NCBI GenBank assembly: GCA_048267965.1
Contig: JBLWWK010000002.1
Location: 1 to 64,000, forward strand
Reading direction: 5' to 3'
DNA: 64,000 nt
DNA from: GCA-2705995 sp048267965
GTDB taxonomy: Bacteria > Bacteroidota > Bacteroidia > Flavobacteriales_G > Salibacteraceae
Shown in pieces: positions 1 through 8,141 of this stretch. The notes beneath the pieces are model-generated. The model had not been told where the DNA came from. It was given only the letters and a program-made list of their open reading frames with translations, and did not search any database. Within the stretch, counting starts at the first letter, position 1; each line of letters begins with the position of its first letter. Position numbers and translations under genes: made by a program.

Positions 1-33
1 TCCATTTAAATTGATAGCTACCATTTAAATGGA
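1..33. repeat. Perfect 11-bp inverted repeat at window edge
   Basis: TCCATTTAAAT at 1-11 is the exact reverse complement of ATTTAAATGGA at 23-33, with an 11-base spacer. It could be the terminator hairpin of a gene to the left, but no T-run follows and the gene is outside the window. Confidence 0.5.
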
Positions 34-118
34 CGGAGCCAGCAGAAGATTTGTTCTTTATGAAAGTGAAAATTTAAAATAACGCATTACAACAATGGCT
101 ATAAAACATAGGGTTTTC

Positions 119-183
119 GGCAAGTTGGTTCGCTTCTCTTCTACTTTCTTCGAGAAGCGTATTTGCAATTTTTCTCACTTGCC
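119..183. other. Nested inverted repeats in the 1-383 non-coding region
   Basis: The outer arms GGCAAGT (119-125) and ACTTGCC (177-183) enclose inner arms CGCTTCTC (131-138) and GAGAAGCG (152-159), so the strand could fold into a stem with an internal loop and a 13-base apical loop. A weaker CCTCT/AGAGG pair lies at 232-251. The whole of 1-383 has no convincing ORF on either strand and no tRNA. It may be a leader, a small RNA or a degraded remnant; I cannot tell. Confidence 0.35.
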
Positions 184-330
184 TCCTCTATTCTACAACC
201 TCTTCGTTTAAAGTTTTTACCCAATCTCTTGCCTCTCATTATCGTAAGAGGTTACCCTCCCTTCTTAATTTCTCAAGCAAGTGCTAACTAGGTCAACTGG
301 TCGGGCTAATTCTACAATTCGTCAGAAATC

Positions 331-363
331 TTGTGGAAATGAATTATAAATTATAAACATTTG
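331..363 (+). promoter_or_regulatory. Candidate Bacteroidota-type promoter for the acyltransferase
   Basis: TTG at 331-333, a 22-base spacer, then AACATTTG at 356-363, which is one mismatch from the Bacteroidota -7 box TAnnTTTG. It lies 26 bases upstream of the ATG at 390. Confidence 0.3.
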
Positions 364-389
364 TCGTTCGATTTTTCTTTGAATTGCAG

Positions 390-1241
390 ATGATACAGCA
401 CTTAGTTATACAAATTTCGCGTTCCTTCTTGTGGACAATTGGCATGTTGCCATTAAATATTTTATCATTTTTTGCTCAAATCCTTTACTGGATTGGTTTT
501 AAGGTTTTCGGATACCGAAATGGAGTTATCTATCAAAACTTATCGCGTTCCTTCCCAGAACTCGATTACAAGGAAATCACCAAAATTGCTCAGAGAAACA
601 TGCAGTTTATTGCTAAATTGCCCTTTATCTGGCTTAAATTAATGACGGTAAAACCTAAATCGGTTAACCACTCATTGGCCCTTACCGATCAAAACCATTC
701 GCTTGCTTCTATTTCTAACGATCATAAAAATCACATTCTTGTAAGCGGACATTTCGATAATTGGGAGCTCTTTTGCTTGTTACCGCTCTTAGTAAATAAA
801 CCCGTTTATGCAGTCTACAAACGCCAATCTTCTCACTTTGCAGATAAAATAACGCGTTCTTGGAGAGAGCGTTTTGGGTTAAAATTACTCGAGATGAAAA
901 TGTCGGCTAAATTCATGATTGAAAATAAAGACCAACCCGCTATCTATATATTAATTGGCGATCAACGTCCTGTTTACAAGAAAGAAAAAATCACTTTTCT
1001 AAACCAAGAAACGTATGTAATGAATGGCTTAGATCGCTTGCAGCATAAACTCAAAGCCGATGTACATTATCTAGAAATTGACGCTTTCGATTTTAAAGAA
1101 ATTACGTTTAAACTAAAGCCCATTCAGTGCGAATCTTGCATTAATCGAAAATTCTACCAGTTTTTAGAAAAATCGATCCGCAAACAACCCGAAAAATGGC
1201 TATGGACGCACAAACGCTGGAAAACCATTGCTTCTCGCTAA
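390..1241 (+). CDS. Lysophospholipid/lipid A acyltransferase (LpxL/HtrB family)
   Basis: A 283-aa inner-membrane acyltransferase of the LpxL/HtrB family, which transfers acyl chains onto lipid A precursors or related lipids. The N-terminal 35 residues are a hydrophobic membrane anchor. The family's HX4(D/E) catalytic motif is visible as GHFDNWE in the middle of the protein, followed by the conserved ILIGDQRP stretch. The frame also opens at a TTG two codons upstream (384), but the ATG at 390 is the better start. The next gene, a LytS-like kinase, follows after 39 bases on the same strand. The exact acyl acceptor cannot be read from sequence; some Bacteroidota homologues make aminolipids rather than lipid A. 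Confidence 0.85.
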   Translation: MIQHLVIQISRSFLWTIGMLPLNILSFFAQILYWIGFKVFGYRNGVIYQNLSRSFPELDYKEITKIAQRNMQFIAKLPFIWLKLMTVKPKSVNHSLALTDQNHSLASISNDHKNHILVSGHFDNWELFCLLPLLVNKPVYAVYKRQSSHFADKITRSWRERFGLKLLEMKMSAKFMIENKDQPAIYILIGDQRPVYKKEKITFLNQETYVMNGLDRLQHKLKADVHYLEIDAFDFKEITFKLKPIQCESCINRKFYQFLEKSIRKQPEKWLWTHKRWKTIASR

Positions 1242-1280
1242 ACATTAATAATCACCACAGCATCTTAACTTATCATCAAA

Positions 1281-2324
1281 ATGACCAGAAGTTCGTATAG
1301 ATTAAAGAGTAAACAACTGCTGTTTATTGCCCTGTTGGCGCTCTTCTTCTTGGTGTTGTTTTTCGTTATGCTCGAATTACTGCAAGTGAACGAAAAATTT
1401 AGTCTTTCTAAGATCCTGAGAGAAACCATGATTTCGTATCCGTTTCTCTTGCTACTGGCGCTGTTTATGTACAAAATCATCTTGCGCATTAACGAGAATC
1501 CATACTTTAAAAGGCACTTCGCTCAGCGCGTATTTACTGAACTTGTTGCAGGAATTGCCTTGTCTTTTCTTCTCGTTTTTGTAGGAAACCTAGTCATTAT
1601 TGGTCCTTCAGTAATCGATTCGTTTTTCACTAATTACCTCTTGAATACTCCGGGCGTAGCAGCTATTTTTATTAACCTAATGATGACTTTATTGCTCGAG
1701 TTTTTTATTCTTTACGACCAACAACGAATAAAAGAAATAGAGATTGCAGATTTAAAAAGCCAAAACTCTGAATACCTCTACAATTTGCTCAGAAGCCAAA
1801 TCAATCCGCACTTCTTATTTAATAGCTTAAACAACTTATCGGCATTGATTTACAAAAACCAAGAGCATGCAATGGAGTTCACCAAAAAACTATCGAATGT
1901 TTACCGGTATGTACTCAATTACGATCGTGAAGAACTGATTCAAATTCGGAAGGAACTCGATTTTGCACACACGTATGTAAACGTTTTAAAAGTGAGATTT
2001 GCCGATAATCTATCTTTTAATTACACACTGAACGCAGATTCACCCAATCGCCAAATACCACCTATGACTTTGCAATTACTCATCGAAAATGCAGTTAAAC
2101 ACAACGTAGTTTCGGCTAACAAAAAGCTATTCATCCACGTAAAAAACGAAGGAAATTACCTCTTAGTAAAAAATAATAAAAACCCGCTACAGTCTCCAGA
2201 CTTAGACAATAGTATTGGTTTAGGTCTTAAAAATCTAAACAACAGATTTAAACTAGCCCTTCAACAACCCATCGAAATTATCGAATCTGAAAATCAATTT
2301 ATAGTTAAACTCCCCATGGCATGA
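1281..2324 (+). CDS. LytS/YehU-type sensor histidine kinase
   Basis: A 347-aa membrane sensor kinase of the His_kinase (PF06580) type. Four hydrophobic segments (about residues 12-35, 53-70, 87-110, 126-148) form the membrane sensor. They are followed by a short helix and the phosphoacceptor motif QINPHFLFNSLNN, with His at about residue 177. The C-terminal ATPase half carries the N-box LIENAVKHN and a GLGLKNLNNR G-box. There is no recognisable extracytoplasmic ligand domain, so the signal is probably sensed in or at the membrane. The stop overlaps the next gene's start by 4 bases (ATGA), which indicates translational coupling with the LytTR regulator. Confidence 0.92.
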   Translation: MTRSSYRLKSKQLLFIALLALFFLVLFFVMLELLQVNEKFSLSKILRETMISYPFLLLLALFMYKIILRINENPYFKRHFAQRVFTELVAGIALSFLLVFVGNLVIIGPSVIDSFFTNYLLNTPGVAAIFINLMMTLLLEFFILYDQQRIKEIEIADLKSQNSEYLYNLLRSQINPHFLFNSLNNLSALIYKNQEHAMEFTKKLSNVYRYVLNYDREELIQIRKELDFAHTYVNVLKVRFADNLSFNYTLNADSPNRQIPPMTLQLLIENAVKHNVVSANKKLFIHVKNEGNYLLVKNNKNPLQSPDLDNSIGLGLKNLNNRFKLALQQPIEIIESENQFIVKLPMA

Positions 2325-3070
2325 AGGTGTTAATTATCGAAGACGAACCCTTAGCACAAGAAGAAATTGAACGACTTCTATTGAAAAAATACCCCCATTT
2401 CACGGTGGTAGGGAAAATAGCTTCAGTAGAAGACAGCATTCAGTGGTTGCAACAAAACACTTGCGACTTGCTCTTAATGGATATCCGGTTAGAAGACGGA
2501 ATGAGTTTCGATATTTTTAAGCATGTGAGCGTAAAAACACCCATAATTTTCACCACAGCTTACGATCAATTTGCGATTCAAGCTTTTCAGCACAACAGTA
2601 TTGGTTACGTTTTAAAACCCATTGATGAAACTGAGCTTTCTAACGCTGTAGAAAAATTTCTTCACCATCAACTCTCCCCCTACTCCGAATCTACCCTGCA
2701 ACAAATAGCAACTTGGATGCAGAAAAAAGCGCACCGACAGCGTATTGTAGCCAAACTCGGTGATCGCTACATCCATCTTAACGTAGCAGAAATTGCGTAT
2801 TTCTACTCAGAAGACAAAACCACCTTTGCCCGCTTAAAAAACAATAAAAACTACATCATCGATCTCACACTCGATAAGCTAGAACCAGAAGTAGATCCTA
2901 CCCAGTTTTTTAGAGTCGCCAGAAATGTTCTCTGCTCTGCTAAAGCCATCGAAGAGGTGGCAAAATATTTCAATTCACGTTTGCAGATTGAACTACAACC
3001 CGCATTTAATCAAAAGGTTTTGGTAAGTAGAGCCCGCGTTTCAGATTTTCTCAACTGGCTCAATCAATGA
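2321..3070 (+). CDS. LytTR-family response regulator
   Basis: A 249-aa response regulator. The N-terminal receiver domain has the acidic pocket at IEDE (residues 6-9), the phosphoacceptor Asp at about 54 in LLMDIRLEDG, and TTAYDQFAIQAF as the conserved Thr region. The C-terminal LytTR DNA-binding domain starts near residue 146 and includes FYSEDKTTFARL and FFRVARNVL. The gene overlaps the preceding kinase by 4 bases, so the two form a LytS/LytR pair. Targets are unknown; regulators of this class usually bind direct repeats upstream of cell-envelope genes. An inverted pair of the window-wide GTAGGAAC word lies 81 bases after the stop. Confidence 0.93.
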   Translation: MKVLIIEDEPLAQEEIERLLLKKYPHFTVVGKIASVEDSIQWLQQNTCDLLLMDIRLEDGMSFDIFKHVSVKTPIIFTTAYDQFAIQAFQHNSIGYVLKPIDETELSNAVEKFLHHQLSPYSESTLQQIATWMQKKAHRQRIVAKLGDRYIHLNVAEIAYFYSEDKTTFARLKNNKNYIIDLTLDKLEPEVDPTQFFRVARNVLCSAKAIEEVAKYFNSRLQIELQPAFNQKVLVSRARVSDFLNWLNQ

Positions 3071-3150
3071 TTTAATTTTCCATCATTTTTCTAATTTCCA
3101 GCTAAACTTCTTCGTAAAACAGCTCAGAAATATCACTACTTTAGCTTACC

Positions 3151-3177
3151 TGTAGGAACCCGATTACGGTTCCTACA
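3151..3177. repeat. Inverted pair of the GTAGGAACC word (hairpin)
   Basis: TGTAGGAACC (3151-3160) and GGTTCCTACA (3168-3177) make a perfect 10-bp stem with a 7-base loop, built from two opposed copies of the repeated word. It lies between the LytTR gene and the methyltransferase gene, 18 bases before the latter's ATG. No T-run follows on either strand, so it is not a classic intrinsic terminator, although the stem is long enough to act as one. Confidence 0.8.
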
Positions 3178-3194
3178 AAACAAGAACAAACACA

Positions 3195-3995
3195 ATGAAC
3201 CCTTCTCAAGATTACAAAACCATTAACCGCACGCTGTGGAACGAATGGACTACCAACCACTTAGCTTCTGATTTCTACGATGTAGAGAGTTTTAAGAAAG
3301 GCCAAGATTCGCTCAATTCGATAGAGCTTGATTTGTTAGGTGATGTAACAGGTTTGCGCATTTTACATCTGCAATGCCATTTTGGGCAAGATTCACTTTC
3401 TCTAGCTAGACGAGGCGCTTCGGTAGTTGGTGTAGATTTAAGCGATAATGCCGTAAAAGCAGGCAATGAACTTGCGCAAGAACTCAATTTAGACGCGCAG
3501 TTTATTCAGTCTGATGTGCTCGAAGTAGACCAAGTGCTTCAAGAACCTTTCGATATCATCTTTACCAGTTATGGCACAATTGGCTGGTTACCTGATTTAT
3601 CGAAATGGGCGCAAAACATCGAAAAATTACTCAAGCCCAGTGGTCAATTCATAATTGCCGAATTTCATCCTGTTGTTTGGATGTTTGATGATGATCACCA
3701 AAAAGTAACGTACAACTACTTTAAAGACAACGCCATAGTAGAAGAACTCACCGGTTCGTATACCGACAACTCTTCGCATCAACAGCTTACTAGCGTTTCG
3801 TGGAATCATAGTTTAAGCGAAGTATTTGAGGTTTTACGCCATCAGCAACTGTGGCTCGATACTTTTCGAGAATACAACTATTCTCCTTACAACTGCTTTT
3901 CGAATATGGAAGAATTCGAAAGCGGCAAGTTTCGCATTAAACACATGAAAAACAACCTGCCGCTGGTGTACGCCATGTTGTGGAAAAAACCGTAA
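3195..3995 (+). CDS. SAM-dependent class I methyltransferase
   Basis: A 266-aa cytoplasmic methyltransferase with the Rossmann-type SAM fold. Motif I is visible as LRILHLQCHFGQDSLSLAR (a variant of the Gly-rich loop with CHFG), followed by VVGVDLSDNAV for the acidic ribose-binding strand and FDIIFTSYGTIGWL for motif IV. The C-terminal half is unassigned and probably forms the acceptor site. The substrate is unknown. The gene is followed after 4 bases by an SRPBCC protein and then a ClbS-like protein, so the three are probably one transcript. This grouping suggests small-molecule handling, but that is inference. Confidence 0.85.
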   Translation: MNPSQDYKTINRTLWNEWTTNHLASDFYDVESFKKGQDSLNSIELDLLGDVTGLRILHLQCHFGQDSLSLARRGASVVGVDLSDNAVKAGNELAQELNLDAQFIQSDVLEVDQVLQEPFDIIFTSYGTIGWLPDLSKWAQNIEKLLKPSGQFIIAEFHPVVWMFDDDHQKVTYNYFKDNAIVEELTGSYTDNSSHQQLTSVSWNHSLSEVFEVLRHQQLWLDTFREYNYSPYNCFSNMEEFESGKFRIKHMKNNLPLVYAMLWKKP

Positions 3996-3999
3996 AAGC

Positions 4000-4410
4000 A
4001 TGAAACTGATTCGCATTTACGTAGAAGTGAAAGCTCCCATTGCCACCGTTTGGAAATGCTTTACTCTTCCGCAACACATTACTCAGTGGAATTTTGCCCA
4101 CCCAAGTTGGAGATGCCCAAAAGCAACTAATCCGCTTGAAGTAGGAGCCAAATTTGTTTGGCGAATGGAAGCAGTAGATGGTTCTGCTGGTTTCGATTTT
4201 TCGGGAACTTACCTCGAAATTATTCCTGAAAAACGGTTGGTTTATCAATTAGAAGACCAAAGAAAAGTAGCCATTGATTTCGAAGTAATTTCAGATGGCG
4301 TTAGAATCTCTGAACAATTCGAAGGGTTGGGTAACGAAACCGATGCTCAACAACGAGATGGTTGGCAAGCCATTTTAAATCACTTTAAAGCCTACACAGA
4401 ATCTGTATGA
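4000..4410 (+). CDS. SRPBCC (AHSA1-like) domain protein
   Basis: A 136-aa single-domain protein of the START/Bet v1 (SRPBCC) superfamily, closest in pattern to the AHSA1 (activator of Hsp90 ATPase 1-like) family. Visible signatures are the N-terminal strand and helix with ATVWKCFT, a W-containing loop around QWNFAHPSW, FSGTYLEIIPEKRLVY, and the C-terminal helix GWQAILNHFKAYTES. Such domains bind hydrophobic ligands in a deep cavity; the ligand here is unknown. It sits 4 bases after the methyltransferase gene, and its end overlaps the next gene by 4 bases (ATGA), so translation is probably coupled. Confidence 0.88.
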   Translation: MKLIRIYVEVKAPIATVWKCFTLPQHITQWNFAHPSWRCPKATNPLEVGAKFVWRMEAVDGSAGFDFSGTYLEIIPEKRLVYQLEDQRKVAIDFEVISDGVRISEQFEGLGNETDAQQRDGWQAILNHFKAYTESV

Positions 4411-4910
4411 GCAAGCCTACAAACAAAGAAGAACTGCTTCTACAAAGCAATCATAATTATTCGAAATTAGTTGATTTGGTGAACGAAATTCCTGAAAATG
4501 ATCAACTTTTCGATTTTCCAACGCGCTACCTTAACCGCCACATTTCAGATGTATTTATGCACCTCTATCACTGGCACAACTTGTTTTTCGATTGGTATCA
4601 ACAAGGCATGAATCAACAAAAACCGGCTATGCCTGCCCCCGGTTACACTTGGAAAACTACCCCTCAGCTAAACCAATCAATTTGGGAACAACACCAAAAC
4701 ACTTCGCTCGAAAGTGCCCAAACTTTGTTGAATCAAAGCCACAAGAAAATCACCCAATTAATCGAAAAACACAGTAACGATGAGCTTTACGAGAAAAAAC
4801 GTTACCGTTGGACAGGCTCTACTTCTTTGGGCGCTTATCTAATTTCAGCCACTTCGAGTCATTATCATTGGGCGTTTCAACTTATCAAAAAGGCCTACAA
4901 AAACACTTAA
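4407..4910 (+). CDS. ClbS/DfsB-family four-helix bundle protein
   Basis: A 167-aa protein of the ClbS/DfsB (formerly DUF1706) family within the DinB-like four-helix bundles. The diagnostic C-terminal stretch is present as KKRYRWTGSTSLGAYL followed by SHYHWA, and the N-terminus has the usual KEELLLQSNHNYSKL helix. In E. coli, ClbS is a cyclopropane hydrolase giving self-protection from colibactin; many homologues have no known substrate and no colibactin genes are here. The gene is translationally coupled to the SRPBCC gene, hinting at a shared role in detoxification or modification of a small molecule. Confidence 0.88.
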   Translation: MSKPTNKEELLLQSNHNYSKLVDLVNEIPENDQLFDFPTRYLNRHISDVFMHLYHWHNLFFDWYQQGMNQQKPAMPAPGYTWKTTPQLNQSIWEQHQNTSLESAQTLLNQSHKKITQLIEKHSNDELYEKKRYRWTGSTSLGAYLISATSSHYHWAFQLIKKAYKNT

Positions 4911-4923
4911 TCTTTTTGACTTT

Positions 4924-5742
4924 ATGCGAATCGTCACCCGCCTACTTCTTTTGGTTATCACATCGATTTTTGGCAACTCTTCTTACGCTCAACAATTTGA
5001 TAGTTTACATATCGAAAAACGAAAAATAGATGATAACAATACTATTTTCTCGGTAGGAACCGCTTTTGTATACCAGTTTAAAATTATCGAAAACGACACT
5101 ACTTTCCACTTAACCAACAATGTAAGCTATCCAGCAACTTCTTTCGAAATGGTGAAGGCACCTCAGGATTCGATGGTTCAACGGTTTCATTTATTGGTTC
5201 CTACCGTTAAAAAAAGAGAACGAACCAACAAGAACCAAACGGAAATCATGTATTTGTTCGAACCTGATTTTAAGAACATTTACCAAACCGGATTGGTCGA
5301 AAACGAACAAAACACATGGATTCATCCACCGAGAAATGGTTTCTTTAAAGCGCTAGAAACTTGTCCGTTTCCGTATGTAAAACACCCGCTAAAGGTGGGA
5401 AAAACCTGGAAAGATCAACTGAGCATTGGTCAACATTGGGCGCACCCAAAATGGGGAGAATGGCAAAATCGGCTCCTACTAAACTTTACGTATTCTGTTG
5501 AAGAGAAAACGCAAATAACATGGAAAAATCAAGCAATTGATGTGTATAAAATCAACGGTGTAGCCGAATCGAGCATCGGTACATCAAGGCTTGTGGCCTA
5601 CTTTTCAGAAAAGCTGGGTTTTATGCGCCTTGAATACACTACGGCTACAAATATTAAAGTGATTATTTGGCTGGTTGACCACTCTTCCCATAACAACTTT
5701 AGTACTTTCGACCACGTTGTCGATTACATAGAAATGCATTAA
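4924..5742 (+). CDS. Exported protein of unknown function
   Basis: A 272-aa protein with a clear N-terminal signal peptide (hydrophobic run LLLLVITSIFG, likely cut after SSYAQ at about residue 23). The mature part is mostly predicted beta strand with many aromatic residues and no cysteine lipobox, so it is probably periplasmic or outer-membrane associated. I recognise no domain. It starts 13 bases after the ClbS-like gene and carries two copies of the GGTAGGAACC word (5052 and 5196), encoding VGT and VPT. The esterase-like gene follows after 23 bases. Confidence 0.75.
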   Translation: MRIVTRLLLLVITSIFGNSSYAQQFDSLHIEKRKIDDNNTIFSVGTAFVYQFKIIENDTTFHLTNNVSYPATSFEMVKAPQDSMVQRFHLLVPTVKKRERTNKNQTEIMYLFEPDFKNIYQTGLVENEQNTWIHPPRNGFFKALETCPFPYVKHPLKVGKTWKDQLSIGQHWAHPKWGEWQNRLLLNFTYSVEEKTQITWKNQAIDVYKINGVAESSIGTSRLVAYFSEKLGFMRLEYTTATNIKVIIWLVDHSSHNNFSTFDHVVDYIEMH

Positions 5743-5765
5743 AATCAATAATTTAACTACTTATT

Positions 5766-6926
5766 ATGAGAAAACTTCTATTTGGATGCTTTTTATGTTT
5801 TTTCACCTTACCGGTTTGGTCTCAATCGGTTGATACTCTTTCTTTTTACTCTTCTGTTTTTAAAGAAAAGAGAACCATTCAAATTCACCAACCAGAATTT
5901 AGTCCCTTACGCAGCGATTCGGTTTTGCTGCCAGTGATTTATGTGTTAGATGGACAACACGATTGGTTTATTGAGCCTGTTCTCAACTCGATTCGGTTCC
6001 TACAGTACACTCACGAAATTCCGCAGGCTTTAGTGGTAGTTATTCCGCATACAGACCGTAACAACGAGTGTATTATTCAAGATTTGAATACAGAATTACC
6101 GCTCGATGTTTTTATTAGAACCGAGGTCGACAGCTTACTTTTAGCGTACAATCCTCACCCTTTTAGGATGATTATTGGCCATTCTTTTTCTTCTTCTTTT
6201 GCCTTGCACGCCTTACAAATGCATCCCGAATTTTACCATTCTGTAATTGCCCATTCTCCCATGGACGAACTGGATGGTTTGTTACAACAACTCAGCGAAA
6301 ACGCTGCTGTTTCTCGTCCTTTCGTAGCAATTTCTGTTGGCGGATTGCAAAAGGGAAAAGATCATCATCATCGAAAAAATTTCGAAGAATTAAGAAGTAA
6401 ACATGAAGGTTTCTTAGACTCCATTCACCTTTTTCTGGCAGATTACAGCAATCACTCATCGGTTCCTATTGCAGCCAACGCTACCTTGTTGTCGGCTATT
6501 TTTAGTCCGTTTTCTGCACGCTTCACCGAACTAGCTGAAGTGAACGAAAATTACGAATTGATTCATGTGCCAAGACCCGTTGAAGAAGAATTTACTGCAC
6601 TGAAGAAGGCTTCGAAATTAGGCGGCTATTTTTACCCTCCCGAAATACCTGAATTAAACGGATTATCGTCTCGCTATTCTTCAAATAATTACGTAAAGCA
6701 CGCAGCTGCTGTTGACCATTTCGGCTTAGAATTATACCCTATCTGCTACGATTTTCACTTTTCGCTCTACAACTATTATTCTCTTCAAGAAAAACTCGAT
6801 AAAGCCAAATTTCACTTATTACAAGGCGAAAAACTATTAAAAACGGTAGGAACACAATCTCTTTACGAACAAGAATTGCTCGAAGAAATTAAAGCCGAAA
6901 AACAAAAATATAATTGGAGTGAGTAG
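5766..6926 (+). CDS. Exported alpha/beta-hydrolase, esterase D family
   Basis: A 386-aa exported hydrolase. Residues 1-20 are a signal peptide ending VWSQ. The esterase D-like (PF00756) domain follows, with PVIYVLDGQ after the first strands and the nucleophile elbow IIGHSFSSS at about residues 136-144 (Ser at 140). A candidate catalytic His lies in DYSNHSSVP. The C-terminal 120 residues look helical and could include a TPR-like pair (AKFHLLQGEKLLKTVG). Related Bacteroidota proteins are annotated as putative esterases, some acting on siderophore esters or feruloyl esters, but the substrate is not readable. A terminator follows immediately. Confidence 0.82.
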   Translation: MRKLLFGCFLCFFTLPVWSQSVDTLSFYSSVFKEKRTIQIHQPEFSPLRSDSVLLPVIYVLDGQHDWFIEPVLNSIRFLQYTHEIPQALVVVIPHTDRNNECIIQDLNTELPLDVFIRTEVDSLLLAYNPHPFRMIIGHSFSSSFALHALQMHPEFYHSVIAHSPMDELDGLLQQLSENAAVSRPFVAISVGGLQKGKDHHHRKNFEELRSKHEGFLDSIHLFLADYSNHSSVPIAANATLLSAIFSPFSARFTELAEVNENYELIHVPRPVEEEFTALKKASKLGGYFYPPEIPELNGLSSRYSSNNYVKHAAAVDHFGLELYPICYDFHFSLYNYYSLQEKLDKAKFHLLQGEKLLKTVGTQSLYEQELLEEIKAEKQKYNWSE

Positions 6927-6930
6927 AAAT

Positions 6931-6966
6931 AAAAAAAGCTCCCGATGGGGAGCTTTTCTTTTTTAG
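6931..6966. terminator. Bidirectional intrinsic terminator
   Basis: AAAAGCTCCC (6934-6943), a 4-base loop, GGGAGCTTTT (6948-6957), with an A-run before and a T-rich tail after. It ends the esterase transcript on the plus strand and the tRNA-Arg transcript on the minus strand. Confidence 0.9.
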
Positions 6967-7040
6967 TGACCTCGTCAGGATTCAAACCTGAAACCTCTTG
7001 AGCCGTAATCAAGTGCTCTATTCAGTTGAGCTACGAGGCC
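6967..7040 (-). tRNA. tRNA-Arg (anticodon ACG)
   Basis: Reading the minus strand gives a 74-nt cloverleaf. The acceptor stem is GGCCTCG with CGAGGTC (one G-U pair), the D arm is GCTC/GAGC, the anticodon stem is CTTGA/TCAAG around loop TTACGGC (anticodon ACG), the variable loop is AGGTT, and the T arm is TCAGG-TTTGAAT-CCTGA. The discriminator base is A. The 3' CCA is not encoded (the next bases are CTA). A TAAATTTG -7 box is on the minus strand at 7079-7072. Confidence 0.96.
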
Positions 7041-7119
7041 ATCTTTACAACCGTTTTTGTCAAACGGAGTGCAAATTTAGTAAACTTACGAGAAGTTAAA
7101 AGCTATTTTCAAAAAAACT

Positions 7120-8136
7120 TTAGTCTTCGTCAGAATCTGTTGATGATTTTCCAGCATCAGGCTTCGAAATTGAATCTCTCATGTCTGTATCTGCCTGGAT
7201 GTTTTTCATCTTGTAATAATCCATAATTCCCAAATTACCCGATCTAAAGGCTTCTGCCATCGCTTTAGGAACATCTGCTTCTGCTTCAATAACTTTTGCT
7301 CTTGCTTCTTGCGCTTTCGCTTTCATTTCTTGTTCAAAAGCTACCGCCATCGCTCTGCGCTCTTCGGCTTTTGCTTGAGCAATTTTCTTATCGGCTTCTG
7401 CTTGGTCGGTTTGTAATTCAGCACCAATGTTTTTCCCGATATCAACATCAGCAATATCAATCGATAAAATTTCGAAAGCTGTCCCGCTATCTAAACCACG
7501 AGTTAATACTGTTTTCGAAATAGAATCTGGATTTTCTAATACCTTTTTGTGACTTTCTGCCGAACCGATAGAAGAAACTACACCTTCACCTACTCTTGCT
7601 AACACGGTTTCTTCACCCGCACCACCGACTAAACGCTTAATGTTGGCTCTTACCGTTACTCTTGCTTTGGCGATTAACTGAATACCATCTTTCGCTACAG
7701 CGGTTACAGGAGGCGTGTCAATAACTTTGGGGTTTACCGACATCTGCACGGCTTCGAAAACATCTCTACCGGCCAAATCAATGGCGGTTGCTGAGTTAAA
7801 ATCTAAATCGATGTTGGCTTTATCGGCAGAAATTAGCGCATTCACAACGTTAATTACATTACCACCAGCTAAGTAGTGTGCCTCTAGTTGATCTCTAGAA
7901 ATTACCAAGCCGGCTTTTGTAGCGTTGATTAATGCTTTTACAATAATAGTGGGTGGCACTTTTCTCCAGCGCATAAACACCAATTGCAAAAGATTGATTC
8001 TCACACCTGATAACCAAGCAGAAAACCATAGGGCTACTGGGAAAAAATAAAGTAAAATCCATCCTCCTACAAGAATGGCAACGGCCAAAATAACGTACGT
8101 TACAATGGGCATAGACTGAAGAAAAATTGCGAACAT
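7120..8136 (-). CDS. floA: Flotillin-like protein FloA
   Basis: A 338-aa membrane scaffold protein of the bacterial flotillin FloA family, which organises membrane microdomains. A hydrophobic N-terminal hairpin (residues 10-40) anchors it in the membrane. The SPFH/PHB domain follows (ISRDQLEAHYLAGGNV, VIDTPPVTAVAKDGI, VGEGVVSSIGSAESHKKVLE). The C-terminal third is an Ala/Glu-rich coiled coil (QAKAEERRAMAVAFEQEMKA) for oligomerisation, then a short tail ending PDAGKSSTDSDED. The length matches the family. It lies 5 bases after the NfeD gene, and NfeD-flotillin pairs are a recognised functional unit. It is the last protein gene of the long minus-strand block. Confidence 0.95.
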   Translation of the reverse strand: MFAIFLQSMPIVTYVILAVAILVGGWILLYFFPVALWFSAWLSGVRINLLQLVFMRWRKVPPTIIVKALINATKAGLVISRDQLEAHYLAGGNVINVVNALISADKANIDLDFNSATAIDLAGRDVFEAVQMSVNPKVIDTPPVTAVAKDGIQLIAKARVTVRANIKRLVGGAGEETVLARVGEGVVSSIGSAESHKKVLENPDSISKTVLTRGLDSGTAFEILSIDIADVDIGKNIGAELQTDQAEADKKIAQAKAEERRAMAVAFEQEMKAKAQEARAKVIEAEADVPKAMAEAFRSGNLGIMDYYKMKNIQADTDMRDSISKPDAGKSSTDSDED

Positions 8137-8141
8137 AGATT

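Noticed and set aside
119..283. Integron attC site in the left non-coding region
   Set aside because: The inverted arms do not carry the RYYYAAC/GTTRRRY ends and no cassette gene or integrase is seen.
3937..4248. A 103-aa open frame on the minus strand
   Set aside because: It is antisense to the SRPBCC gene and the methyltransferase end; both have recognised motifs on plus.
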